DNA from: Pseudomonas oryzihabitans
GTDB lineage: Bacteria; Pseudomonadota; Gammaproteobacteria; Pseudomonadales; Pseudomonadaceae
Assembly: GCF_007665395.1 (NCBI RefSeq)
Contig: NZ_VDND01000003.1
Coordinates: forward strand, 477,527 to 541,526
DNA: 64,000 bases
Direction: 5' to 3'
Of this stretch, positions 1-9,652 are shown piece after piece. The translations under genes were made by a program, and so were the position numbers. The notes under the pieces were generated by a model. It saw only the letters and a list, made by a program, of their open reading frames with translations. It searched no databases and had not been told where the DNA came from. Within the stretch, counting starts at the first letter, position 1. Every line of letters begins with the position of its first letter.

Positions 1-1
1 G

Positions 2-1216
2 TTGTCCGCCATCGCCGGGCGCTTCCATGGCGAACCCAGCCAGCGCCTGAGTCTGGTCGGGGTGACCGGCACCAATGGCAAGACCAGCGTCAGCCAACTG
101 ATCGCCCAGGGCTGCGACCTGCTCGGCCAGCGTTGCGGCATCGTCGGTACCCTGGGTAACGGCTTCCATGGCGCCCTCGCCGAAGGCCGCCACACCACCC
201 CGGATGCCCTCAAGCTGCAGGCGACCCTGGCCGAACTGGCCGAGGGCGGCGCCGCCAGCGTGGCCATGGAAGTGTCTTCCCATGGCCTGGCCCAGGGGCG
301 CGTGGCGGCCCTGGCCTTCAAGGTCGCGGTCTTCACCAATCTGACCCGCGACCACCTCGATTTTCACGGCACCATGGCCGCCTATGGCGAAGCCAAGGCC
401 CAACTGTTCGCCTGGCCCGGGCTCGGCACCCGCGTCCTCAATCTGGATGACGCCTTTGGCCGCGAGCTGGCGGCTCGCCCCAGCCCGGCCACGACCCTGA
501 CCTACAGCCTCGGCGATCCGGCGGCCAGCCTCCATTGCCAGGCCGTGCAGTTCGACGACCACGGCGTGCGTGCCCGGCTGGTCACCGCCCAGGGCACCGG
601 CGAACTGCGCAGCCCACTGATTGGCCGCTTCAACCTGAGCAACCTGTTGGCCGCCATCGGCGCCTTGCTGGGTCTGGGTCATCGCCTCGACGACATCCTC
701 GCCATCCTGCCGCAGTTGCAGGGGCCGGCCGGACGTATGCAGCGCCTAGGTGGCGCCGGGCGGCCGCTGGTGGTGGTGGACTACGCCCATACCCCCGATG
801 CCCTGGACAAGGTGCTCACCGCTCTGCGGCCCCATGTCGGTGCCCAGGGACGCATGGTCTGCGTGTTCGGCTGCGGCGGCGATCGCGATCGGGGCAAGCG
901 TCCGGAAATGGCCGCGGTCGCCGAGCGCCTGGCCGATCGAGTGGTGGTGACCGACGACAATCCCCGTACGGAGGATCCGGCCGCCATCGTCGCCGACATT
1001 CGCGCCGGCTTCCGGCATCCCGAGCGGGTTCGCTTCGCCAGACGACGCGAAGCCGCCATCGCCCTGGCCGTGGCCGAGGCCAAGCCGCAGGACATCGTCG
1101 TGCTGGCCGGCAAAGGCCATGAGCCCTACCAGGAAATCGCCGGTGTCCGTCATGCCTTTTCCGATCTCGACCAGGCCGAGCGGGCCCTGACCGCCTGGGA
1201 GCGACACGATGCTTAG
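2..1216 (+). CDS. murE: UDP-N-acetylmuramoyl-tripeptide synthetase MurE (meso-DAP adding), 5'-truncated by window edge
   Basis: MurE adds meso-diaminopimelate to UDP-MurNAc-L-Ala-D-Glu in the cytoplasm. The visible 404 residues begin shortly before the ATP loop GVTGTNGKTS (about residues 20-29 here; near residue 110 in full MurE), so roughly 80-90 N-terminal residues lie left of the window. The apparent TTG at the edge is not taken as the true start. The Mur-ligase centre shows TNLTRDHLDFHG, and the C-terminal domain carries DNPRTEDP, the DNPR signature known to mark meso-DAP rather than lysine specificity. The stop lies inside murF (8-base overlap), as expected in a dcw operon with coupled translation. 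Identification is firm; only the 5' end is unknown. Confidence 0.97.
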   Translation: MSAIAGRFHGEPSQRLSLVGVTGTNGKTSVSQLIAQGCDLLGQRCGIVGTLGNGFHGALAEGRHTTPDALKLQATLAELAEGGAASVAMEVSSHGLAQGRVAALAFKVAVFTNLTRDHLDFHGTMAAYGEAKAQLFAWPGLGTRVLNLDDAFGRELAARPSPATTLTYSLGDPAASLHCQAVQFDDHGVRARLVTAQGTGELRSPLIGRFNLSNLLAAIGALLGLGHRLDDILAILPQLQGPAGRMQRLGGAGRPLVVVDYAHTPDALDKVLTALRPHVGAQGRMVCVFGCGGDRDRGKRPEMAAVAERLADRVVVTDDNPRTEDPAAIVADIRAGFRHPERVRFARRREAAIALAVAEAKPQDIVVLAGKGHEPYQEIAGVRHAFSDLDQAERALTAWERHDA

Positions 1217-2576
1217 ATCCTTTACCCTCACCGAAGTGGCCGAGGCCCTGACCGGCAACCTGCTGGGCGCCGACGCCCTGTTCGATGGCGTCGGTACCGA
1301 CAGCCGCAAGGCGGTGGCCGGCCAGCTGTTCGTCGCCCTGACCGGGCCGCGCTTCGATGGTCATGCCTACCTGGCCGATGTCGCGGCCCAGGGCGCCGCG
1401 GCGGCCCTGGTCGAGCGCGCCGTCCCCGAGGTGCACCTGCCCCAGCTGGTGGTGGCCGATACCCGCCTGGCGCTGGGTCGCCTGGGCGCCTTCAACCGTG
1501 ACCTCTTCCACGGCCAGGTCGCCGCCGTCACCGGTTCCAGCGGCAAGACCACGGTCAAGGAATTGCTCGCCGCCATCCTGCGTCAGCGCGGCACGACTCT
1601 GGCCACCCAGGGCAATCTGAACAACGACCTGGGTGCCCCCCTGACCCTGCTGCAACTGGCCGCCGAGCACGCCTATGGCGTCATCGAGCTGGGCGCTTCG
1701 CACGTCGGGGACATCGCCTATACCGTGAGCCTGACACGCCCGGATGTCGTTATCATTACCAACGCCGGCCAGGCCCACGTGGGCGAATTCGGCGGCGTCG
1801 ATCGCATCGTCGAGGCCAAGGGCGAGATCATCGAAGGCGTGGGCGAGGGCGGCACCGTGGTGCTCAACCGCGACGACGCGGCCTTCGCGACCTGGCAGCG
1901 CCGCGCCGCAGGCCGCCGGGTCGTCGCCTTCGGCCTGGATGCCCGCGCCGATGTCCGCGCCAGCGGGGTGACCCTGGACGCCCAGGGCCGCCCGAGCTTC
2001 CTGCTGCACACCGCCCAGGGCGAGACGCCGGTCACCCTGCAATTGCTGGGTGCCCATAATGTCGGCAACGCCCTGGCCGCTGCTGCGGCAGCCCTCAGCC
2101 TGGGCCTGGACCTGGCCACCGTCGCCCGCGGCCTCGCTGCCGCGGCACCGGTCCAGGGCCGCACCCTGACCCGCACCAGTCGGCGCGGTGCCCAGGTCAT
2201 CGACGACAGCTACAACGCCAACCCTGCCTCGGTGAAGGCCGGGATCGACCTGCTGGCCGCCCTGCCGGGCCGTCGGGTGGTGGTCCTGGGCGACATCGCC
2301 GAGCTGGGCGAGTGGACCGAAGAGGGCCATCGCGACGTGGGCGAGCATGCCCGCGGCAAGGTGGACGCCTTCTACAGCGTCGGGCCTTCGATGGCCTACG
2401 CGGCCCGCGCCTATGGCGCCGAGGCCCGGCATTTCGCCGATCGTGAACACCTGATCGCGGCCCTGGCGGACGAGGACCGGGTCGGAACCACCCTGCTGAT
2501 CAAGGGATCCCGCAGCGCCGCGATGGACAAGGTCGTCGCCGCGCTCTGCGCTATCAACACCGAGGAGAAACACTGA
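1209..2576 (+). CDS. murF: UDP-N-acetylmuramoyl-tripeptide--D-alanyl-D-alanine ligase MurF
   Basis: MurF adds the D-Ala-D-Ala dipeptide to the UDP-MurNAc-tripeptide, the last cytoplasmic step of stem-peptide assembly. The 455-residue protein has the usual length. It shows the Mur P-loop TGSSGKTT at about residues 108-115, the central segment [10 protein letters not shown], and [10 protein letters not shown] at the start of the C-terminal ligase domain. The ATG overlaps the end of murE by 8 bases, and its TGA shares one base with the mraY ATG. MurF needs D-Ala-D-Ala made by a Ddl ligase, whose usual gene (ddlB) is missing from this cluster. Confidence 0.98.
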   Translation: MLRSFTLTEVAEALTGNLLGADALFDGVGTDSRKAVAGQLFVALTGPRFDGHAYLADVAAQGAAAALVERAVPEVHLPQLVVADTRLALGRLGAFNRDLFHGQVAAVTGSSGKTTVKELLAAILRQRGTTLATQGNLNNDLGAPLTLLQLAAEHAYGVIELGASHVGDIAYTVSLTRPDVVIITNAGQAHVGEFGGVDRIVEAKGEIIEGVGEGGTVVLNRDDAAFATWQRRAAGRRVVAFGLDARADVRASGVTLDAQGRPSFLLHTAQGETPVTLQLLGAHNVGNALAAAAAALSLGLDLATVARGLAAAAPVQGRTLTRTSRRGAQVIDDSYNANPASVKAGIDLLAALPGRRVVVLGDIAELGEWTEEGHRDVGEHARGKVDAFYSVGPSMAYAARAYGAEARHFADREHLIAALADEDRVGTTLLIKGSRSAAMDKVVAALCAINTEEKH

Positions 2577-3658
2577 TGCTGCTGCTGTTGGCGGAGTTCC
2601 TGCAACAGTTCTACAAGGGCTTCGCCGTCTTCCAATACCTCAGCCTGCGCGGCATTCTGGGCGTCCTGACCGCCCTGTTGCTGTCGTTGTGGCTCGGCCC
2701 CTGGATGATCCGCACCCTGCAGATCCGCCAGATCGGCCAGGCCGTGCGCAACGATGGCCCCCAGTCGCACCTGTCCAAGTCCGGCACCCCCACCATGGGC
2801 GGCGCCCTGATCCTGACCACCATCGGCATCAGCACCCTGCTGTGGGCCGATCTGCACAACCGTTACGTCTGGACCGTGCTGGCGGTGACCTTCCTGTTCG
2901 GCGCCATCGGCTGGGTCGACGACTATCGCAAGGTGATCGAGAAGAATTCCCGCGGCCTGCCCAGTCGCTGGAAGTACTTCTGGCAATCGGTATTCGGCCT
3001 GGGGGCGGCGATCTTCCTCTATGTCACGGCCAAGGCGCCGATCGAAACCACGCTGATCCTGCCGCTGCTGAAAAACATCGAAATCCCGCTGGGGATTTTC
3101 TTCGTTGTGCTGACCTACTTCGTCATCGTCGGCTCGAGCAACGCGGTCAACCTCACCGACGGTCTCGACGGCCTGGCGATCATGCCCACCGTGATGGTCG
3201 GCGGCGCCCTGGGCATCTTCTGCTACCTGTCGGGCAACGTGAAATTCGCCGACTACCTGCTGATCCCCTATGTGGAAGGGTCCGGCGAGCTGATCGTCTT
3301 CTGCGGCGCCCTGATCGGGGCGGGCCTGGGCTTCCTCTGGTTCAACACCTATCCGGCCATGGTCTTCATGGGTGACGTCGGCGCCCTGGCGCTGGGCGCC
3401 GCCCTGGGCACCATCGCCGTGATCGTCCGCCAGGAAGTGGTGCTGTTCATCATGGGTGGCGTCTTCGTCATGGAGACCCTCTCGGTGGTCATCCAGGTCG
3501 CCTCCTTCAAGCTGACCGGCAAGCGCGTCTTCCGCATGGCGCCGATCCACCACCATTTCGAATTGAAGGGCTGGCCCGAACCGCGGGTCATCGTGCGCTT
3601 CTGGATCATCACCGTGATCCTGGTGCTGTTCGGTCTCGCCACCCTGAAACTGAGGTAA
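2576..3658 (+). CDS. mraY: Phospho-N-acetylmuramoyl-pentapeptide-transferase MraY
   Basis: MraY transfers phospho-MurNAc-pentapeptide from UDP to undecaprenyl phosphate, making lipid I in the inner membrane. The 360-residue protein has about ten hydrophobic segments, typical of the family. Catalytic and diagnostic motifs are present: GWVDDYRK near residue 115 (Asp pair), [10 protein letters not shown] in the middle, [11 protein letters not shown], and the HHH motif in [13 protein letters not shown] near residue 325. The start codon overlaps the murF stop by one base and murD begins five bases downstream, so expression is coupled within the dcw operon. Confidence 0.98.
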   Translation: MLLLLAEFLQQFYKGFAVFQYLSLRGILGVLTALLLSLWLGPWMIRTLQIRQIGQAVRNDGPQSHLSKSGTPTMGGALILTTIGISTLLWADLHNRYVWTVLAVTFLFGAIGWVDDYRKVIEKNSRGLPSRWKYFWQSVFGLGAAIFLYVTAKAPIETTLILPLLKNIEIPLGIFFVVLTYFVIVGSSNAVNLTDGLDGLAIMPTVMVGGALGIFCYLSGNVKFADYLLIPYVEGSGELIVFCGALIGAGLGFLWFNTYPAMVFMGDVGALALGAALGTIAVIVRQEVVLFIMGGVFVMETLSVVIQVASFKLTGKRVFRMAPIHHHFELKGWPEPRVIVRFWIITVILVLFGLATLKLR

Positions 3659-3663
3659 TCGCC

Positions 3664-5007
3664 GTGCTCATCGCTTCCGACCAGTTCCGTATCGTCGTCG
3701 GCCTCGGCAAGAGTGGCATGTCGCTGGTGCGCTTTCTCGCGCGCCGGGGCGTGCCCTTTGCCGTGGCCGACACGCGGGAACAGCCGCCGGAACTGGAGAC
3801 CCTGAGAACCCAGTATCCCGAGGTCGAGGTGCGCTGCGGCGAGCTGGATGTCGACTTCCTCGCCCGCGCGGCGGAAGTCTACGTGAGTCCCGGTCTGGCG
3901 CTGGAAACCCCGGCGCTGCGGGAGGCCGCTGCCCGCGGCGTGCGGCTGTCGGGCGACATCGACCTGTTCGTGCGCCATGCCAAGGCGCCGCTCGTGGCCA
4001 TCACCGGTTCCAACGCCAAGAGCACCGTCACCACCCTGGTCGGCGACATGGCCCGGCGCGCCGGCAAGCGCGTTGCCGTGGGCGGCAACCTCGGTACCCC
4101 GGCGCTGGACCTGCTGGCCGACGACGTCGAGCTCTATGTGCTGGAACTGTCGAGCTTCCAGCTGGAAACCTGCGAGCGGCTGAACGCCGAGGTGGCCACG
4201 GTGCTCAACCTCAGCGAAGACCACATGGATCGCTACACCGGCATGCCGGCCTATCACCAGGCCAAGCACCGCATCTTCCGCGGCGCCCGCCAGGTGGTGG
4301 TCAATCGCGACGATGCACTGTCGCGGCCGCTGATCGGCGAGGGCGTGCCCTGCCTGACCTTCGGCCTGGGCCGTCCGGATTTCCGCGCCTTCGGCATTCG
4401 CGAGGAAGAGGGCCGCCGCTACTTGGCGCTGGCCTTCGACAACCTGCTGGATGTCGAGGAACTGAAGATCCGCGGCACCCACAACCACAGCAATGCCCTG
4501 GCCGCGCTGGCCCTGGGCCTGGCCGCCGGCTTGCCGCTGGAGCCCATGCTGGAGGCCCTGCGTGCTTTTCCCGGGCTCGAGCACCGCTGCCAGTGGGTCG
4601 GCGAGGTCGCGGGCGTCAGCTACTACAACGATTCCAAGGCGACCAACGTCGGCGCGGCGCTGGCCGCGGTCGAGGGCCTCGGCGACGACATCGCCGGCCA
4701 ACTGGTACTGATCGCCGGTGGCGACGGCAAGGGCGCCGACTTCAGCGCTCTGCGCGAGCCCATCGCGCGGCACTGTCGCGCCGTGGTGCTGCTGGGGCGC
4801 GATGCCGAGCGCCTCGCCGCCATCCTGCCGCCGAGCGTGCAACAGCTGCGCGTCGCCACCCTGGAAGACGCCGTGCGCGAGAGCCGTGCCCTGGCGCAGC
4901 CGGGCGATGCCGTGCTGCTGTCGCCGGCCTGCGCCAGCCTGGACATGTTCCGCAATTTCGAAGAGCGCGGGCGGTTGTTCGCCCAGGCCGTGGGAGCATT
5001 GTCATGA
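3664..5007 (+). CDS. murD: UDP-N-acetylmuramoylalanine--D-glutamate ligase MurD
   Basis: MurD adds D-glutamate to UDP-MurNAc-L-Ala in the cytoplasm. Translation starts at GTG five bases after mraY; the product is 447 residues. The N-terminal Rossmann segment reads VVGLGKSGMS. The P-loop is TGSNAKSTV (about residues 114-122), with Ala-Lys-Ser where most Mur ligases have Gly-Lys-Thr; I recall this variant from Pseudomonas MurD. The segment LNLSEDHMDRY and the C-terminal NDSKATN and GGDGKGADF motifs are in order. The stop overlaps the ftsW ATG as ATGA. Confidence 0.97.
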   Translation: MLIASDQFRIVVGLGKSGMSLVRFLARRGVPFAVADTREQPPELETLRTQYPEVEVRCGELDVDFLARAAEVYVSPGLALETPALREAAARGVRLSGDIDLFVRHAKAPLVAITGSNAKSTVTTLVGDMARRAGKRVAVGGNLGTPALDLLADDVELYVLELSSFQLETCERLNAEVATVLNLSEDHMDRYTGMPAYHQAKHRIFRGARQVVVNRDDALSRPLIGEGVPCLTFGLGRPDFRAFGIREEEGRRYLALAFDNLLDVEELKIRGTHNHSNALAALALGLAAGLPLEPMLEALRAFPGLEHRCQWVGEVAGVSYYNDSKATNVGAALAAVEGLGDDIAGQLVLIAGGDGKGADFSALREPIARHCRAVVLLGRDAERLAAILPPSVQQLRVATLEDAVRESRALAQPGDAVLLSPACASLDMFRNFEERGRLFAQAVGALS

Positions 5008-6206
5008 TCCTCAGCCTGCTGCGTCCCTATCCGTCGCCGCTGGCCAGTCGCCACGGCATCGACCTGGACTTCCCGCTGCTGGCCGGTTGCCTGCTGCTGC
5101 TGGGTCTCGGCCTGGTAATGGTGACCTCGGCGTCGTCCGAAGTGGCCGCCGCCCAGTCCGGCAATCCGCTGTACTTCATGTACCGCCACCTCATTTACCT
5201 CGCCATCGGCTTCGTCTCCTGTGGCGTGGTGATGCTGATCCCCATGGCCACCTGGCAGCGCTTCGGCTTTCCGCTGCTGATCATCGCCTTCCTGCTGCTG
5301 GTGGCGGTGCTGGTGCCCGGCATCGGCCGCGAGGTGAACGGCTCCCTGCGCTGGATCGGCTTCGGCTTCTTCAACGTGCAGCCCTCGGAGGTCGCCAAGG
5401 TCTTCGTGGTGCTCTATCTGTCCGGCTACCTGGTACGTCGCCAGCACGAGGTGCGCCACACCTGGGCGGGCTTCTTCAAGCCCTTCATCGTCCTGCTGCC
5501 CATGGCCATGCTGCTGCTGCGCGAGCCCGACTTCGGCGCCACCGTGGTGATGATGGGCGCCGCCGGCGCCATGCTGTTCCTCGGCGGCGTCGGCCTGTTC
5601 CGCTTCCTGCTGATGGTCGCCCTGGCGGTGCTGGCGGTCTTCGTCCTGGTGCAGACCCAGTCCTACCGGATGCAGCGGCTGATCACCTTCACCGATCCCT
5701 GGGCCGACCAGTTCGGCTCCGGCTACCAGCTGACCCAGGCGCTGATCGCCTTCGGCCGCGGCGGCTGGACCGGCCTGGGCCTGGGCAACAGTATCCAGAA
5801 GCAGTTCTACCTGCCCGAAGCCCATACCGACTTCCTGTTCGCCGTGCTGGCCGAGGAGCTGGGGCTGATCGGCGCCATGGCCACCGTCGGCCTGTTCTTC
5901 TTCGTCTGCGTCCGCGGCCTGTTCATCGGTCGCTGGGCCGAGCAGTCCAAGCAGTTCTTCTCGGCCTACGTGGCCTACGGCCTGTCGATGCTGTGGATCG
6001 GCCAGTTCCTGATCAACATCGGGGTGAACGTCGGCCTGCTGCCCACCAAGGGCCTGACGCTGCCCTTCCTCAGCTATGGCGGCAGCTCCCTGGTGATCTG
6101 CTGCGTGAGCATGGGGCTGCTGCTGCGTATCGAGTGGGAGCGACGCACCCTGGTCGATACCGAGGATATGGAATTCACCGAGGAGGACTTCGCCGATGTC
6201 CGCTAA
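5004..6206 (+). CDS. ftsW: Division-specific peptidoglycan glycosyltransferase FtsW (SEDS family)
   Basis: FtsW is the SEDS glycosyltransferase that polymerises lipid II at the septum together with FtsI. The ATG at 5004 overlaps the murD stop (ATGA) and gives 400 residues, the normal length; longer readings upstream are out-of-frame murD sequence. About ten membrane segments are visible. SEDS motifs include QPSEVAKV, a large periplasmic loop with PEAHTDFLFAVLAEE, and the near C-terminal PTKGLTLPFLSYGGSS. The acidic cytoplasmic tail overlaps murG by 11 bases. The gene sits in its usual place between murD and murG. Confidence 0.97.
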   Translation: MILSLLRPYPSPLASRHGIDLDFPLLAGCLLLLGLGLVMVTSASSEVAAAQSGNPLYFMYRHLIYLAIGFVSCGVVMLIPMATWQRFGFPLLIIAFLLLVAVLVPGIGREVNGSLRWIGFGFFNVQPSEVAKVFVVLYLSGYLVRRQHEVRHTWAGFFKPFIVLLPMAMLLLREPDFGATVVMMGAAGAMLFLGGVGLFRFLLMVALAVLAVFVLVQTQSYRMQRLITFTDPWADQFGSGYQLTQALIAFGRGGWTGLGLGNSIQKQFYLPEAHTDFLFAVLAEELGLIGAMATVGLFFFVCVRGLFIGRWAEQSKQFFSAYVAYGLSMLWIGQFLINIGVNVGLLPTKGLTLPFLSYGGSSLVICCVSMGLLLRIEWERRTLVDTEDMEFTEEDFADVR

Positions 6207-7266
6207 CGTCCTCATCATGGCTGGCGGCACCGGGGGACATGTCTTCCCGGCCCTGGCCTGCGCTCGCGAATTCGCGGCGCGCGGCTATACCGTCCATTGG
6301 CTCGGCACTCCGCGCGGCATCGAGAACGACGTGGTACCCAAGGCCGGTATCACCCTGCATCACATCCAGGTCTCCGGCCTGCGCGGCAAGGGCGTGCGCT
6401 CGCTGGTGAAGGCGCCGCTGCAACTCAGTGGGGCGCTGTTGCAGGCGGTGGGCCTGATGCGTCGCCTCAAGCCCGTCTGCGTGCTGGGCCTGGGCGGCTT
6501 CGTCACCGGTCCCGGCGGCCTGGCGGCCAAGCTGTGCAACATCCCGCTGGTGATCCACGAGCAGAATGCCTATGCCGGCACCGCCAACCGCCTGCTGGTG
6601 CCCCTGGCCGCGCGCGTCTGCGAAGGCTTCGCCGATACCTTCCCGGCCTCGGCCAAGCGCCTGTCCACTGGCAATCCGGTACGCGCCGAACTCTTCGCGC
6701 CGGTGACCCGCGCGCCCCTGGACGAGCGCGCCGCCAACCTGCTGGTACTGGGCGGCAGCCTGGGCGCCGAGCCGCTCAACAAGCTGCTGCCCGAAGCCCT
6801 GGCCCAGTTGCCGGCCGGGCTACGGCCCCAGGTACGCCACCAGGCCGGTCGCCAGCATGCCGAGGTGACTGCCGAGCGCTACGCCAAGGTCGCCGTGGAG
6901 GCCGACGTCCAGCCGTTCATCGCCGACATGGCCGCGGCCTACGCCTGGGCCGACCTGGTGATCTGCCGGGCCGGTGCCCTGACCGTGGCCGAGCTGACCG
7001 CCACTGGCCTGCCGGCGCTGCTGATTCCCTTGCCCCATGCCATCGACGACCACCAGACCAGCAATGCCCGCTTCCTGGAGCGTGCCGGTGCCGGGGTGGT
7101 ACTGCCGCAACATTCCACCCGCCCGGCGGAGCTCGCCGCGCAGCTTACCGAGGTCCTGATGCATCCCGAACGTCTCGTCGACATGGCCACCCGCAGCCGT
7201 GCCCTGGCCAAACCCGACGCTACCGGTGCGGTCGTCGATGCCTGCCTGGAGGTTGCCCGTGGTTAA
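6196..7266 (+). CDS. murG: UDP-GlcNAc:lipid I N-acetylglucosamine transferase MurG
   Basis: MurG is a peripheral inner-membrane GT-B glycosyltransferase that adds GlcNAc to lipid I to make lipid II. The 356-residue protein opens with [14 protein letters not shown], the first glycine-rich loop. It continues with [11 protein letters not shown] and IHEQNAYAG, and has [10 protein letters not shown] at the start of the nucleotide-binding half. [12 protein letters not shown] and [15 protein letters not shown] are the UDP-GlcNAc site. It overlaps ftsW by 11 bases and murC by 8, consistent with one polycistronic message. Confidence 0.98.
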   Translation: MSANVLIMAGGTGGHVFPALACAREFAARGYTVHWLGTPRGIENDVVPKAGITLHHIQVSGLRGKGVRSLVKAPLQLSGALLQAVGLMRRLKPVCVLGLGGFVTGPGGLAAKLCNIPLVIHEQNAYAGTANRLLVPLAARVCEGFADTFPASAKRLSTGNPVRAELFAPVTRAPLDERAANLLVLGGSLGAEPLNKLLPEALAQLPAGLRPQVRHQAGRQHAEVTAERYAKVAVEADVQPFIADMAAAYAWADLVICRAGALTVAELTATGLPALLIPLPHAIDDHQTSNARFLERAGAGVVLPQHSTRPAELAAQLTEVLMHPERLVDMATRSRALAKPDATGAVVDACLEVARG

Positions 7267-8716
7267 GTCGCAAAGCGCCATCCAGGCCGAAGTTCGGCGC
7301 ATGCGCAGCATCCGGCGCATCCATTTCGTCGGCATCGGCGGGGTCGGCATGTGCGGCATCGCCGAGGTACTGCTCAACCTGGGCTACGAAGTCTCGGGCT
7401 CGGACCTCAAGGAATCCGCGGTGACCGCGCGGCTGCAGCAGTTCGGCGCACGCATCTACATCGGCCATCGCGCCGAGAACCTGGACCAGGTCGATGTGCT
7501 GGTGGTGTCCAGCGCCATCAACAGATCCAATCCCGAGGTCTCCGCCGCCCTCGAGCAGCGCATCCCGGTGGTCCCCCGCGCCGAGATGCTCGCCGAGCTG
7601 ATGCGCTATCGCCATGGCATTGCCGTCGCCGGTACCCACGGCAAGACCACCACCACCAGCCTGATCGCCTCCGTGTTCGCGGCCGAAGGCCTCGATCCCA
7701 CCTTCGTCATCGGTGGCCGCCTCAATGCCGCCGGCACCAACGCCCAGCTCGGCACCAGCCGCTACCTGGTCGCCGAAGCCGACGAGAGCGATGCCAGCTT
7801 CCTGCACCTGCAGCCGATGGTCGCCGTGGTCACCAACATCGACGCCGACCACATGAGCACCTACGAAGGTGACTTCAACCGGCTCAAGCGTACCTTTGTC
7901 GACTTCCTGCACAACCTGCCGTTCTACGGCCTGGCGGTACTCTGCGTCGACGATCCGGTGGTGCGCGAGATCATTCCCCAGGTCGCCCGGCCCACCGTCA
8001 CCTACGGCACCGTCGAGGACGCCGACGTGCGCGCCGTCGACATCCGCCAGGAAGGCATGCGCACCTACTTCACCGTCCTGCGCGACGGCCGTGCGCCGCT
8101 GGCGGTCTCGGTCAACATGCCGGGTGTGCACAATGTGCTTAACGCCCTGGCCACCATCGCCATCGCCACCGACGAGGGTGTCAGCGACGAGGCCATCCTC
8201 AATGGCCTGTCCGGCTTCCAGGGGGTAGGGCGGCGCTTCCAGGTCTATGGCGAACTGCCCGTCGCGGGCGGCAGCGTCATGCTGGTGGACGACTACGGCC
8301 ACCACCCGCGCGAAGTCGCCGCGGTGATCAAGGCCGTGCGTGGCGGCTGGCCCGAGCGCCGGCTGGTGATGGTCTATCAGCCACACCGCTTCAGCCGTAC
8401 CCGCGATCTCTACGAGGATTTCGTCCAGGTATTGGCCGACGCCAACGTCCTGCTGCTGATGGAAGTCTATCCGGCCGGCGAAGAGCCGATCCCCGGTGCC
8501 GACAGCCGCCAGCTCTGCCACAGCATCCGTCAGCGTGGCCAGCTCGATCCCATCTACGTGGAGCGCGGCGCCAACATCGCCCCGCTGGTCAAGCCGCTGC
8601 TGCGTCCCGGCGACATCCTGCTCTGCCAGGGCGCGGGCGATATCGGTGCCCTGGCGCCGCAACTGCTCAAGCACCCGCTGTTCGCCAGCGCCGCGACGTC
8701 CGGGAGTTCGGCATGA
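7259..8716 (+). CDS. murC: UDP-N-acetylmuramate--L-alanine ligase MurC
   Basis: MurC attaches L-alanine to UDP-MurNAc, the first step of stem-peptide synthesis. I place the start at GTG 7259 (Met-Val-Lys), because it gives 485 residues and matches the Pseudomonas N-terminus ahead of [11 protein letters not shown]; an in-frame ATG further upstream would lie deep in murG. The P-loop [11 protein letters not shown] is at about residues 123-133. Also visible are [17 protein letters not shown] and the C-terminal [10 protein letters not shown] and YQPHRFSRT motifs. The gene overlaps murG by 8 bases. Only 65 bases separate its stop from ftsQ, leaving no room for the ddlB gene usual at this point. Confidence 0.97.
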   Translation: MVKSQSAIQAEVRRMRSIRRIHFVGIGGVGMCGIAEVLLNLGYEVSGSDLKESAVTARLQQFGARIYIGHRAENLDQVDVLVVSSAINRSNPEVSAALEQRIPVVPRAEMLAELMRYRHGIAVAGTHGKTTTTSLIASVFAAEGLDPTFVIGGRLNAAGTNAQLGTSRYLVAEADESDASFLHLQPMVAVVTNIDADHMSTYEGDFNRLKRTFVDFLHNLPFYGLAVLCVDDPVVREIIPQVARPTVTYGTVEDADVRAVDIRQEGMRTYFTVLRDGRAPLAVSVNMPGVHNVLNALATIAIATDEGVSDEAILNGLSGFQGVGRRFQVYGELPVAGGSVMLVDDYGHHPREVAAVIKAVRGGWPERRLVMVYQPHRFSRTRDLYEDFVQVLADANVLLLMEVYPAGEEPIPGADSRQLCHSIRQRGQLDPIYVERGANIAPLVKPLLRPGDILLCQGAGDIGALAPQLLKHPLFASAATSGSSA

Positions 8717-8738
8717 GCCGCCATCCGTCCAACTTTCT

Positions 8739-8760
8739 GCCGGCAACCCCTGTTGCCGGC
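8739..8760 (+). other. Perfect hairpin in the murC-ftsQ gap, inside a 21-codon ATGA-coupled ORF
   Basis: The gap holds a perfect inverted repeat, GCCGGCAAC (8739-8747), loop CCCT, GTTGCCGGC (8752-8760): nine G/C-rich pairs with no following T run. An ATG at 8713 overlaps the murC stop as ATGA and opens a 21-codon ORF (8713-8778) across the hairpin, ending just after the ftsQ ribosome site GGAGGG (8769-8774). Its peptide does not resemble the Ddl N-terminus. The hairpin could stabilise or process the message between mur and fts genes, or be a scar of the lost ddlB. Neither role is proved by sequence. Confidence 0.6.
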
Positions 8761-8781
8761 GCGCACGTGGAGGGCTGAACC

Positions 8782-9636
8782 TTGGTCGCCACCCTACGTC
8801 ACAACCAGCCCGGCTTCGGCCGGTCGCGCAACGTCGAACCCCGCGGCGCCAGTCGCCTGGTCGCCGAAGAACCGCTGTCGACGCGCCTGCCGCGGCCGAG
8901 CCTGGGGCTGCTCAAGCGCATCCTCTGGCCGTTCCTGCTGCTGGGCCTGGGCTTCGGCACCTACGAAGGCGCGCAGAAGCTGCTGCCCTACGCCGACCGG
9001 CCGATCGCCAAGGTCAGCGTCAAGGGCGACCTGTCCTACATCAGCCAGGGGGCCGTGCAGCAGCGCATCGCGCCCTTCGTGGGCACCACCTTCTTCCAGG
9101 TCGACCTGGCGGACATGCGCCACGAGCTGGAGACCATGCCGTGGATCGCCCATGCCGAGGTGCGTAGGGTCTGGCCCGACGAGATCAGCATCCGCCTGGA
9201 AGAGCAGATGCCCATCGCCCGCTGGGGCGATGAAGCCCTGCTGAATAACCAGGGTGAGGCTTTTGCCCCGCAGGATCTGGCCAACTATGACAATCTACCG
9301 CGCCTGTACGGCCCCAAGCGGGCTCAGCAGCAAGTGATGCAGCAGTACCAGATGTTCAGCCAGATGCTCCGGCCGCTCGGTTACACCGTGTCGCGCCTGG
9401 AAATGCACGAGCGCGGCAGCTGGTACCTCACCACCGGTCAGGGCCTGGAACTGGTGTTCGGCCGCGACCAGCTGGTGGAAAAGATGCGGCGCTTCATGCG
9501 CCTGTACGATCAGGTGCTCAAGGCACAGATGGACAATATCGCGCGGATCGATCTGCGTTATCCGAACGGTCTGGCCGTGGCCTGGCGCGATCCCGCCGTC
9601 GCCGCCACCCCCGTGACCGAACCGGCCAAGCATTGA
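8782..9636 (+). CDS. ftsQ: Cell division protein FtsQ
   Basis: FtsQ is the bitopic inner-membrane divisome scaffold that forms the FtsQ-FtsL-FtsB complex. I use TTG 8782, seven bases after a strong GGAGGG site; the resulting 284 residues match the usual length. A basic cytoplasmic tail is followed by one membrane helix ([16 protein letters not shown], about residues 48-63). Next come a POTRA domain starting near VSVKGDLSY and the beta domain with [15 protein letters not shown] and [14 protein letters not shown]. The rare start codon suggests deliberately low translation, in keeping with the low copy number known for FtsQ. Confidence 0.95.
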   Translation: MVATLRHNQPGFGRSRNVEPRGASRLVAEEPLSTRLPRPSLGLLKRILWPFLLLGLGFGTYEGAQKLLPYADRPIAKVSVKGDLSYISQGAVQQRIAPFVGTTFFQVDLADMRHELETMPWIAHAEVRRVWPDEISIRLEEQMPIARWGDEALLNNQGEAFAPQDLANYDNLPRLYGPKRAQQQVMQQYQMFSQMLRPLGYTVSRLEMHERGSWYLTTGQGLELVFGRDQLVEKMRRFMRLYDQVLKAQMDNIARIDLRYPNGLAVAWRDPAVAATPVTEPAKH

Positions 9637-9652
9637 GGAGAAGTTTCTTACT

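Noticed and set aside
816..6230. Several long minus-strand frames under murE-ftsW (for example 816-2573, 2411-3556, 3349-4842, 4623-6230)
   Set aside because: All lie opposite the dcw genes; the plus-strand products carry all family motifs.
8713..8778. 21-codon ORF as a relic of ddlB
   Set aside because: The peptide shows no similarity to the Ddl N-terminus I know. It is kept only as context for the hairpin.
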